Positions 1 to 5,668 of a stretch of DNA of 5,861 nt are shown piece by piece. The translations under genes were made by a program, and so were the position numbers. This DNA is from Actinomycetes bacterium (GTDB taxonomy: Bacteria > Actinomycetota > Actinomycetes > Propionibacteriales > Propionibacteriaceae). The notes beneath the pieces are model-generated. The model was not told the origin of the DNA, ran no database searches, and saw only the letters and a list, made by a program, of their open reading frames with translations. The stretch spans positions 1 through 5,861 of the forward strand of contig WQUE01000103.1 in NCBI GenBank assembly GCA_009785885.1, written 5' to 3'. Every line of letters begins with the position of its first letter. Positions within the stretch are counted from its first letter, which is position 1.

Positions 1-1041
1 TGGTTCGGCGACGACGCGGCCCTGGCGACCGAGCGCGTGCTCAAGGTGGCCGGCTGGATCGGCATGACCGTGAGCATCGTGCTCCTGGCGGCCGTCGTGT
101 TCACCCCGCTCGGTGTGGAGCGCAACGGCAACCGGGCCTGGCTCGACCTCGGGCCGCTCGAGATCCAGCCGAGCGAGTTCGCGAAGCTGTCCCTCGTCGT
201 GTGGTCGGCGGCCGTCTTCGCCGCCCGGCAGCGCAGCCTGGACCGCCCGGCCCGGCTGCTGATGCCGTACCTGCCGGTGAGCGGCGTCGTCCTCGGCCTT
301 GTCGCCCTCCAGAAGGACCTGGGCACGATGACGGTCGTGGCCGTGATCGTCGTGCTTCAGCTGTGGTTCGTCGGCGCTCCCGGGAAGATCATGGCGGGCC
401 TGTTCGCGGTGGGGACGGTCGGGGCGGGCGCGTTGGTGTTCTTCGAGGTCGTCGTCAAGCATTCGATGACGCACGTCTGCCGGGTCGCCGTCTGGTCGAA
501 CCAGATGCTCGGCACGCACCTGTCGACCCTCAGCTGCGGCGAGAGCGACCAACCGGCGAACGCGGTGCTCGGCATGGCGTCCGGCGGCTGGTGGGGCGTC
601 GGCCTGGGGGCGTCGCGGCAGAAGTGGGGCGGCCTGTACAACGGCGCCCAGACCGACTACATCCTCGCCGTGCTCGGGGAGGAGTGGGGCCTGATCGGCA
701 TGCTGATCGTGCTCGCGCTGTTCTGCGCGTTGGGCTACGCCGGGCTGCGCGTCGCCCTGCGCAGCGACTCGCTGTTCCGCCGCGTCGCGGCCGCGGGGCT
801 GACGGCCTGGATCGTGGTCCAGGCGGGCGTGAACGTGCTGGTGGCCCTGCGGCTGATGCCGGTGGCCGGCGTGCCGTTGCCGTTCCTCTCCTACGGTGGG
901 TCGGGTTTGATCGCTGCGCTCCTGGGCGTCGGTATCCTCATGGCGCTCGCGCGGTGCGAGCCGGCGGCCGTCGCCGTCCTGACCCACTCGACGCGGGCGC
1001 GACCACGCCTGACGGGGGTCGTCGCGCCGGCGCGGGGCTGA
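1..1041 (+). CDS. ftsW: FtsW, septal peptidoglycan glycosyltransferase of the SEDS family (5' end missing)
   Basis: FtsW polymerises lipid II into glycan strands at the septum, working with a class B penicillin-binding protein. The frame is open from base 1, so the true start lies upstream; 346 residues are visible and probably the N-terminus with the first one or two membrane helices is missing. Family motifs seen, numbered from base 1: GNRAWLDLG (43-51), QPSEFAK (56-62), QKDLGT (104-109), GGWWGVGLGASRQKWG (about 195-210), QTDYILAVLGEEWG (217-230) and PLPFLSYGGSG (292-302). D219 aligns with the essential Asp of the RodA/FtsW external loop. Several hydrophobic helices alternate with short loops, and the cytoplasmic tail is short and Arg-rich. 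Odd points are Lys in place of the usual Pro of the PDxGT motif and two cysteines (160, 179) in the large loop before D219. RodA is the main alternative; the neighbours murG, murC, ftsQ and ftsZ favour FtsW strongly. Confidence 0.95.
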   Translation, partial: WFGDDAALATERVLKVAGWIGMTVSIVLLAAVVFTPLGVERNGNRAWLDLGPLEIQPSEFAKLSLVVWSAAVFAARQRSLDRPARLLMPYLPVSGVVLGLVALQKDLGTMTVVAVIVVLQLWFVGAPGKIMAGLFAVGTVGAGALVFFEVVVKHSMTHVCRVAVWSNQMLGTHLSTLSCGESDQPANAVLGMASGGWWGVGLGASRQKWGGLYNGAQTDYILAVLGEEWGLIGMLIVLALFCALGYAGLRVALRSDSLFRRVAAAGLTAWIVVQAGVNVLVALRLMPVAGVPLPFLSYGGSGLIAALLGVGILMALARCEPAAVAVLTHSTRARPRLTGVVAPARG

Positions 1042-1053
1042 GGCGGGCTGAAC

Positions 1054-1059
1054 GGGGGA
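1054..1059 (+). promoter_or_regulatory. Ribosome binding site of murG
   Basis: GGGGGA lies 7 bases before the ATG at 1067, in the 25-base gap after the ftsW stop. It is a G-rich, moderate Shine-Dalgarno match and supports that ATG as the murG start. No promoter or terminator is visible in this short gap, so murG is probably read from the ftsW transcript. Confidence 0.6.
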
Positions 1060-1066
1060 CGACCAG

Positions 1067-2182
1067 ATGACGAACGTGGTGTTGGCCGGCGGGGGGACGA
1101 CCGGACACGTCGGCCCGATGATCGCCACCGCCCAGGCGTTGGTGCGCGCGGAGGCCGGGATCGGCCTGACGTGCCTCGGCACACCCAAAGGTCTGGAGAA
1201 CACGCTTGTGCCCGCGGCGGGGCTTGACCTGCGTCTCATCCCGGCGGTGCCGCTGCCGCGGCGGATCGGTCCGGATCTGCTGCGCGTGCCGTTCCGCCTG
1301 CGGCACGCGATCCGCGCCGCCCGGGACATCCTGACGGACGTGCGGGCGGATGTCGTCGCCGGCTTCGGCGGGTACGCGGCGCTGCCCGTCTGCCTGGCCG
1401 CGCGGGGCCTGCGGCTGCCCGTCGTCGTGCACGAGCAGAACGCCGTGCCGGGCCTGGCGAACAAGGTCGCCGCCCGCTTCGCCCGCGCCACGCTGACCGC
1501 GTTCCCCGGCACCCCGCTCCCGGGGGCCGAGTTCGTCGGGCTGCCCGTGCGGGACGCCCTCGCGGAGCTGGCCGCGTCGGGACGCGAGGCGGCCCGCCCG
1601 GCCGCGCGTGCCGCGTTCGGCCTGCGCGACGACCGTCCGGTGCTGCTCGTCAGCGGTGGCTCCCAGGGTGCGAAGCGGCTGAACGACGCCGCCCTGGACG
1701 CCCGGGCGGGCCTGCTCGCCGCCGGCCTCCAGATCCTGCACGTGTGGGGGCCGAAGAACTACCCGGGCGACGCCACGGTCGTGGATGACCCCGTCAGCGG
1801 GGGCCGGTACGTGCCGCTGGCCTACGTCGAGGCGATGGAACAGGCCTACGCCGCCGCCGACCTCATGCTCGCCCGGGCGGGGGCGGGCACGGTCGTGGAG
1901 ACGGCCCTGGTGGGCCTGCCCGCGCTGCTCGTCCCGCTGCCCATCGGCAACGGCGAACAGGCCCGCAACGCCGACGCCCTGGTGCGCGCCGGGGCGGACG
2001 AGGTGATCCCCGACGCCACCCTGAACGGCGCGGTGTTGCTCGACCGGGTGCCCGCGCTGCTCGCCGTTGCGGCGGAACTGGCGCGGCGCGGTGAGGCCGC
2101 GCGCGCGGTGATGCAGCCCGGGGCGGCCGACCGGGTGGCGGCCAGGATCCTGAAGGAGGTCAACCACGATGGGGCTCGTTGA
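1067..2182 (+). CDS. murG: MurG, UDP-GlcNAc:undecaprenyl-PP-MurNAc-pentapeptide GlcNAc transferase
   Basis: MurG transfers GlcNAc from UDP-GlcNAc to lipid I, giving lipid II at the inner face of the membrane. The 371 residues match the usual family length, with two Rossmann-like GT-B domains (GT28). Seen in the sequence: the N-terminal glycine loop GGGTTGH (8-14), GFGGY (99-103), HEQNAVPGLANK (122-133), the second-domain loop GGSQGAKRLND (197-207), and the donor-binding stretch ARAGAGTVVETALVGLP (269-285) with E279 at the place of the ribose-binding Glu of E. coli MurG, followed by GEQARNA (296-302). The first loop has TT where many homologues have TG or TA, which is a mild variation. The ATG at 1067 has an RBS and puts the glycine loop at the expected distance. 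The 3' end overlaps murC by 14 bases and carries its RBS, so the two are translationally coupled. Confidence 0.97.
   Translation: MTNVVLAGGGTTGHVGPMIATAQALVRAEAGIGLTCLGTPKGLENTLVPAAGLDLRLIPAVPLPRRIGPDLLRVPFRLRHAIRAARDILTDVRADVVAGFGGYAALPVCLAARGLRLPVVVHEQNAVPGLANKVAARFARATLTAFPGTPLPGAEFVGLPVRDALAELAASGREAARPAARAAFGLRDDRPVLLVSGGSQGAKRLNDAALDARAGLLAAGLQILHVWGPKNYPGDATVVDDPVSGGRYVPLAYVEAMEQAYAAADLMLARAGAGTVVETALVGLPALLVPLPIGNGEQARNADALVRAGADEVIPDATLNGAVLLDRVPALLAVAAELARRGEAARAVMQPGAADRVAARILKEVNHDGAR
2153..2160 (+). promoter_or_regulatory. Strong ribosome binding site of murC, inside murG
   Basis: AAGGAGGT is a full-length match to the anti-Shine-Dalgarno sequence and lies 8 bases before the ATG at 2169. 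It sits within murG codons for Lys-Glu-Val near that protein's C-terminus. It is the strongest RBS in the window and fixes the murC start within murG. Confidence 0.85.
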
Positions 2183-3587
2183 GCCGGTGCCGCTGCTTGC
2201 GCCGTCCGAGCTGGGACGGCTGCACTTCGTCGCCGCCGGCGGAGCCGGGATGAGTCCGGTCGCCGGCTGCTACGCCGCCCTCGGCCTGCCCGTCTCCGGG
2301 TGCGACCAGGTCGGTTCGGCCACGCTCGACAAGCTGGCGCGTGCCGGGGTGGACGTGCACATCGGGCACGATCCGGCGCATGTCGCCGGCGCCGACACGA
2401 TGGTGGTGTCCTCGGCGATCAGGCCCGAAAATCCGGAGTTGACGACCGCCCGGGCGGCAGGCCGCCGCATCTGGCACCGGAGCGCCGCGCTCGGGGCGCT
2501 GATGCTCGGCCGCGCCGGGATCGCCGTGACCGGCACCCACGGCAAGACGACGACCTCGGCGATGCTGTTCACCGCGCTGGCGGCGGCCGGGGCGGACCCG
2601 TCCGCCGTGCTCGGGGCGCCGCTGGCCGCGACCGGCCAGTCGTGCCACATCGGCACCGGGGACGCATTCGTGATCGAGGCGGACGAGTCGGACGGCTCGT
2701 TCCTGCAGTATCCGGCGCAGACGATCGTGATCACGAACATCGAGGCCGACCACCTGGACAACTGGGGCACACCGCAGGCCTATGCCGCCGGCTTCGAGCG
2801 CCTGGCGCGCGGCGACGACGTCCGCACGGTGGTGCTCGACGTGGACGACCCGGGGGCGGCCCGGCTCGCCGCGAGCGTGGCCGGCACGGCGGCGCGCCTC
2901 ATCGGCGTGGGGACGGACCGGGCGGCCGAGGTGCGCCTGTCCGAACTGGCGGGCGACGGGCCGGCGGCGCGGGCGGTGCTGCGCATCGGCGGCCAGGAGC
3001 ACCTGCTGCGGCTGGCCGTGCCCGGCGTCCACAACCTGCGCGATGCGGCCCTGGCCGTCGCCGCCGGCTGGGCGCACGGCGCGGATCCGGCCGCCCTGCT
3101 CGACGGGCTGGCCTCCTTCACGGGGGCTGCCCGCCGGTTCCAGCGCGTGGGCGAGGCGCGCGGTGTCCGGGTCGTCGACGACTACGCGCACCATCCGACC
3201 GAGCTGGCGGTCGTGCTGCGGGCGGCGCGCCCGCTCGTGGGAGGGGGGCGTCTCGTCGCCTGCTTCCAGCCGCACCTGTTCACGCGCACGCGCGACTTCG
3301 CGCCTGACTTCGGCGTTTCCTTGGCGGGCGCGGACCTCGTGGTCGTCACCGACGTGTACGCCGCGCGGGAGGATCCCATCCCGGGGGTCACCGGCGAACT
3401 CGTGGCCCGGGGGGCCGCGGCTGCCGGCGCTCGGGTCGTGTACGAACCCGATCTTGCGGCGTTGCCGGCCCGGCTGGCCGGTCTCGTCCGCGACGGCGAC
3501 CTGGTGATCACGCTGGGGGCCGGGGATGTGACCGAGATCGGGCCGGCGCTGCTGCGCGAGTTGGGCGGGGGCGAGCCCGATGCCTGA
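2169..3587 (+). CDS. murC: MurC, UDP-N-acetylmuramate--L-alanine ligase
   Basis: MurC is the cytoplasmic ATP-dependent ligase that adds L-Ala, the first residue of the stem peptide, to UDP-MurNAc. The 472 residues fit the Mur ligase family and all three domains are present. The N-terminal domain carries the Gly-rich loop AAGGAGM (22-28). The central ATPase domain has GTHGKTTT (122-129, with K126 in the P-loop), EADESD (170-175) and TNIEADHLDNW (189-199). The C-terminal domain has PGVHNLRDA (285-293), RRFQ (322-325), DDYAHHPTE (337-345), FQPHLFTRTRDF (366-377), DVYAAREDP (395-403) and LGAGD (449-453). AHHPTE and FQPH..TRT distinguish MurC from MurD, E and F. Odd points are AA where homologues nearly always have GI in the first loop, and SGCD instead of SGSD at 43-46. 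The gene overlaps murG by 14 bases and ftsQ by 8 bases. Confidence 0.97.
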   Translation: MGLVEPVPLLAPSELGRLHFVAAGGAGMSPVAGCYAALGLPVSGCDQVGSATLDKLARAGVDVHIGHDPAHVAGADTMVVSSAIRPENPELTTARAAGRRIWHRSAALGALMLGRAGIAVTGTHGKTTTSAMLFTALAAAGADPSAVLGAPLAATGQSCHIGTGDAFVIEADESDGSFLQYPAQTIVITNIEADHLDNWGTPQAYAAGFERLARGDDVRTVVLDVDDPGAARLAASVAGTAARLIGVGTDRAAEVRLSELAGDGPAARAVLRIGGQEHLLRLAVPGVHNLRDAALAVAAGWAHGADPAALLDGLASFTGAARRFQRVGEARGVRVVDDYAHHPTELAVVLRAARPLVGGGRLVACFQPHLFTRTRDFAPDFGVSLAGADLVVVTDVYAAREDPIPGVTGELVARGAAAAGARVVYEPDLAALPARLAGLVRDGDLVITLGAGDVTEIGPALLRELGGGEPDA

Positions 3588-4311
3588 CCCGGCGACCGGC
3601 CTGGCCGACCTCGGCCCGGTGCTGCACGTGCGGGCCCGCCGTGCCGCCCGCCGCCGCCTGCGCCGGATCCTTGTGGCGGTCTTGGCGGTCGCGGTGCTGG
3701 CCGTCGTGGCCTGGGCCGTGCTGTTCTCGCGGATGTTCGCCGTGCAGACCGTGGAGGTGAGCGGCACCGAGCTGCTGACGTCCGACCAGGTGATCGAGAC
3801 GGCCCGGGTGGACCTCGGCGGGCCGCTGAGCCGTGTCGACACGAAGGCCGTCGAGACGCGTGTCGCCGCGCTGCCGGAGGTCGCCTCCGTCCGCGCCCAC
3901 CGCAGTTGGCCCCACACGCTGCGCCTCGACGTGACCGAGCGCACCGCCTTGTTCCAGCGGCAGGTACCGTCGGCCAGCGCCTACCAGTGGGTCGACGCCG
4001 GCGGGGTCGTCTTCCACACCGACGACCGGCGGCTCGACGTGCCGCTCGTGTGGGCCGCCGACGACGGCGCGGCGATGATGGGTGAGGTGGCCACGGTTGT
4101 GACGGCCCTGCCCGACGTCGTCCGTGCCCATCTGACGGCGATCACGGCGACCAGCCGCGACCAGATCACGGTCCAGCTCGACGACGGGCGGCAGATCATG
4201 TGGGGGAGCGCCGACCAGTCCGACCTGAAGGCCCAGGTGATCACGGTGCTCCTCAACCAGCCGGGACGGATGTACGACGTGAGCGCCCCCGGGCGCCCCG
4301 CCGTGCGGTGA
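3580..4311 (+). CDS. ftsQ: FtsQ, bitopic divisome protein with POTRA domain
   Basis: FtsQ (DivIB) is a single-pass membrane protein that links early and late divisome proteins, classically through the FtsB/FtsL partners. The 243 residues show a cytoplasmic tail ending in a very basic cluster (18-29), one membrane helix (about 30-49), a POTRA domain opening with FAVQTVEVSGTELLTSDQV (53-71) and running to LRLDVTERTA (about 114-123), then the FtsQ-type beta domain (about 124-225) with WVDAGGVVFHTD (137-148). The end, YDVSAPGRPAVR, resembles the DVS.P..P conclusion of other actinobacterial FtsQ proteins. Sequence conservation is low in this family, so the call leans on domain order and position between murC and ftsZ. 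The ATG at 3580 overlaps the murC stop (ATGCCTGA). Only a G-rich stretch at 3567-3571 could act as RBS, so translation probably depends on coupling to murC. Confidence 0.92.
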   Translation: MPDPATGLADLGPVLHVRARRAARRRLRRILVAVLAVAVLAVVAWAVLFSRMFAVQTVEVSGTELLTSDQVIETARVDLGGPLSRVDTKAVETRVAALPEVASVRAHRSWPHTLRLDVTERTALFQRQVPSASAYQWVDAGGVVFHTDDRRLDVPLVWAADDGAAMMGEVATVVTALPDVVRAHLTAITATSRDQITVQLDDGRQIMWGSADQSDLKAQVITVLLNQPGRMYDVSAPGRPAVR

Positions 4312-4313
4312 GC

Positions 4314-4330
4314 CTCAACCACTACTTGAG
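4314..4330 (+). repeat. Inverted repeat CTCAA-N7-TTGAG downstream of ftsQ
   Basis: CTCAA (4314-4318) and TTGAG (4326-4330) are perfect 5-base inverted arms around CCACTAC, starting 2 bases after the ftsQ stop and about 130 bases before ftsZ. The arms do not extend and no T-run follows, so this is unlikely to be a Rho-independent terminator. It lies 27 bases upstream of the candidate -35 element, a suitable place for a regulator. A/T-containing arms stand out in this G+C-rich setting. The role is an inference. Confidence 0.4.
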
Positions 4331-4340
4331 ACCTGGCCAG

Positions 4341-4353
4341 GTGCGCGCGCGTG
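4341..4353 (+). repeat. Direct repeat, copy 1, upstream of the ftsZ promoter candidate
   Basis: GTGCGCGCGCGTG differs at one base of 13 from GTGCACGCGCGTG at 4402-4414, 61 bases on. This copy ends 4 bases before the candidate -35 hexamer. CG alternation is cheap in such DNA, so chance is a fair alternative explanation. Confidence 0.35.
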
Positions 4354-4357
4354 AGGC

Positions 4358-4387
4358 TGGACAGGTGAACGACGGCTCCCATAGCCT
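4358..4387 (+). promoter_or_regulatory. Candidate housekeeping (sigma-70 type) promoter of ftsZ
   Basis: TGGACA at 4358-4363 matches the -35 consensus TTGACA in five of six positions. TAGCCT at 4382-4387 matches the TANNNT type of -10 element common in actinobacteria. The spacer is 18 bases. Transcription would start near 4394, giving a leader of about 70 bases before the ftsZ ATG at 4463. Separate promoters in the ftsQ-ftsZ gap are well known in other actinobacteria such as Streptomyces, which agrees with the position. No experiment supports this particular site. Confidence 0.55.
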
Positions 4388-4401
4388 TCAGTAGGAGCCT
4401 T

Positions 4402-4414
4402 GTGCACGCGCGTG
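4402..4414 (+). repeat. Direct repeat, copy 2, in the ftsZ leader
   Basis: GTGCACGCGCGTG is the second copy of the repeat at 4341-4353. It contains CACGCGCGTG (4405-4414), a perfect 10-base palindrome, and lies just after the predicted transcription start near 4394. Together the two copies bracket the promoter candidate. Confidence 0.35.
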
Positions 4415-4430
4415 GACGAGGCGTGAGCAC
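4402..4430 (+). promoter_or_regulatory. Possible stem-loop in the ftsZ mRNA leader
   Basis: GTGC (4402-4405) can pair with GCAC (4427-4430), and ACGC (4406-4409) with GCGT (4421-4424). This gives 8 base pairs interrupted by a 2-base bulge (4425-4426), closed by an 11-base loop. It ends about 20 bases before the ftsZ RBS. No T-run follows, so it is not a terminator. It could affect leader stability or ribosome access, but G+C-rich DNA forms such hairpins easily. Confidence 0.25.
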
Positions 4431-4449
4431 TGGCAGGCATCTGAGGAAT

Positions 4450-4453
4450 GAGG
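4450..4453 (+). promoter_or_regulatory. Ribosome binding site that decides the ftsZ start
   Basis: GAGG at 4450-4453 stands 9 bases before the ATG at 4463. The in-frame ATG at 4448 has its own GAGGA (4443-4447) directly adjacent with no spacing, which is too close to work. The 4463 start is therefore preferred and gives an N-terminus ([12 protein letters not shown]) like that of other actinobacterial FtsZ proteins. Confidence 0.6.
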
Positions 4454-4462
4454 CATGCATCC

Positions 4463-5638
4463 ATGACCGCTGCGTCCCAGAACTATCTGGCCAAGATCAT
4501 CGTCGTGGGCGTCGGGGGCGGCGGGGTGAACGCGGTCAACCGGATGATCGAAACGGGACTCAAGGGCGTCGAGTTCGTCGCCATCAACACCGACGCGCAG
4601 GCGCTGCTCATGAGCGACGCGGACGTCAAGCTCGACATCGGCCGTGAACTGACGCGCGGGCTCGGCGCCGGGGCCGACCCCGAGGTGGGCCGCCAGGCCG
4701 CCGACGACCATCAGGAGGAGATCGAGGCCACGCTCAAGGGCGCCGACATGGTGTTCGTCACCGCCGGCGAGGGCGGCGGCACCGGCACGGGCGGCGCGCC
4801 CGTCGTCGCGAAGCTCGCCCGGTCGCTCGGCGCGCTGACCATCGGGGTGGTGACCAGGCCGTTCAGCTTCGAGGGGCGCCGCCGGGCGACGCAGGCCGAG
4901 GCGGGCATCGCGAAGCTGTCCGACGAGGTCGACACGCTGATCGTCATCCCCAACGACCGTCTCCTCGCGAGCTCGAACCAGAAGGTGTCGGTCATGGACG
5001 CCTTCAAGCAGGCCGATCAGGTGCTGATGCAGGGCGTGTCCGGGATCACCGACCTGATCACGACCCCCGGCCTGATCAACGTGGACTTCGCCGACGTGAA
5101 GTCGGTGATGAGCAACGCCGGCTCGGCGCTCATGGGCATCGGCTCGGCCCGGGGCGACGACCGGGCGAAGGTCGCCGCCGAGATGGCGATCAACTCCCCG
5201 CTGCTGGAGACGACGATCGACGGGGCGCGGGGCGTCCTGCTGTCGATCGCGGGCGGCTCCGACCTCGGCCTGTTCGAGGTGTCGGAGGCGGCCGGCCTGA
5301 TCGAGCAGGCGGCGCACGAGGAGGCCAACATCATCTTCGGCACCGTGATCGACGACTCGCTGGGCGACGAGGTGCGGGTCACGGTGATCGCGGCCGGGTT
5401 CGACGGCGGCACCCCGCCGGTGCGCCGGCCGGCGACGACGTCCGTACGTCCCAGCGCGCCCGTGCGGCTGAGCCCCGACCTGTCGGCGGACCGGATCACG
5501 ATCACGCCGGTCCAGTCGGCGGCGCCGACGCCGGCGTCGTCCCCGTCGGTCGTCCCCGTCGTGGCGCCGCTGTCACCGCCGGCCGCGCCGAAGCCGACGG
5601 CCGACGACGACGACCTGGACGTGCCGCCGTTCATGTAG
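4463..5638 (+). CDS. ftsZ: FtsZ, tubulin-like GTPase of the division ring
   Basis: FtsZ polymerises with GTP at mid-cell into the ring that recruits the divisome. The 391 residues show the nucleotide-binding loop [13 protein letters not shown] (16-28), NTDAQAL (42-48), the tubulin signature GGGTGTG (104-110), TRPFSFEG (131-138), NDRLL (164-168), and the T7 loop [11 protein letters not shown] (206-216) with the two aspartates (208, 211) that drive GTP hydrolysis in the neighbouring subunit. The core ends near AGFDGG (311-316). A disordered Pro/Ala/Ser-rich linker (about 317-380) follows, then the acidic C-terminal peptide [11 protein letters not shown] (381-391), the docking site for partners such as SepF. 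Related proteins often carry one or more basic residues after this peptide; here it stops at Met. An alternative ATG at 4448 would add five residues but is badly placed relative to its RBS. The gene has its own promoter candidate and may also be reached by read-through from ftsQ. Confidence 0.98.
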   Translation: MTAASQNYLAKIIVVGVGGGGVNAVNRMIETGLKGVEFVAINTDAQALLMSDADVKLDIGRELTRGLGAGADPEVGRQAADDHQEEIEATLKGADMVFVTAGEGGGTGTGGAPVVAKLARSLGALTIGVVTRPFSFEGRRRATQAEAGIAKLSDEVDTLIVIPNDRLLASSNQKVSVMDAFKQADQVLMQGVSGITDLITTPGLINVDFADVKSVMSNAGSALMGIGSARGDDRAKVAAEMAINSPLLETTIDGARGVLLSIAGGSDLGLFEVSEAAGLIEQAAHEEANIIFGTVIDDSLGDEVRVTVIAAGFDGGTPPVRRPATTSVRPSAPVRLSPDLSADRITITPVQSAAPTPASSPSVVPVVAPLSPPAAPKPTADDDDLDVPPFM

Positions 5639-5657
5639 TGGCCTGTCGCATCGGGTG

Positions 5658-5661
5658 GGAG
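5658..5661 (+). promoter_or_regulatory. Ribosome binding site supporting a TTG start for pgeF
   Basis: GGAG (5658-5661), within the G-rich stretch GGGTGGGAG, stands 7 bases before TTG at 5669. No in-frame ATG or GTG sits at a comparable position, and this start gives an N-terminus beginning Met-Phe, as is common in the family. The next candidate, GTG at 5714, lies inside the conserved region. Confidence 0.5.
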
Positions 5662-5668
5662 TCGCGCG

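Noticed and set aside
938..2167. A 409-codon open frame on the minus strand across murG
   Set aside because: Same reason: low-complexity composition, no motif, and full overlap with a clear MurG on the other strand.
2160..3944. A 594-codon open frame on the minus strand across murC and ftsQ
   Set aside because: It mirrors well-supported genes, its predicted protein is an Arg/Gly/Ala/His-rich mixture without recognisable domains, and long antisense frames are common in such G+C-rich DNA.
4283..4296. Palindrome GCGCCCCCGGGCGC near the end of ftsQ, a possible terminator
   Set aside because: It lies inside the coding sequence, the stem is very short with a 2-4 base loop, and no T-run follows.
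4435..4456. AGGCAT repeated at 4435-4440 and 4451-4456 next to the ftsZ RBS
   Set aside because: Six bases is too short to be meaningful, and the second copy overlaps the ribosome binding region.
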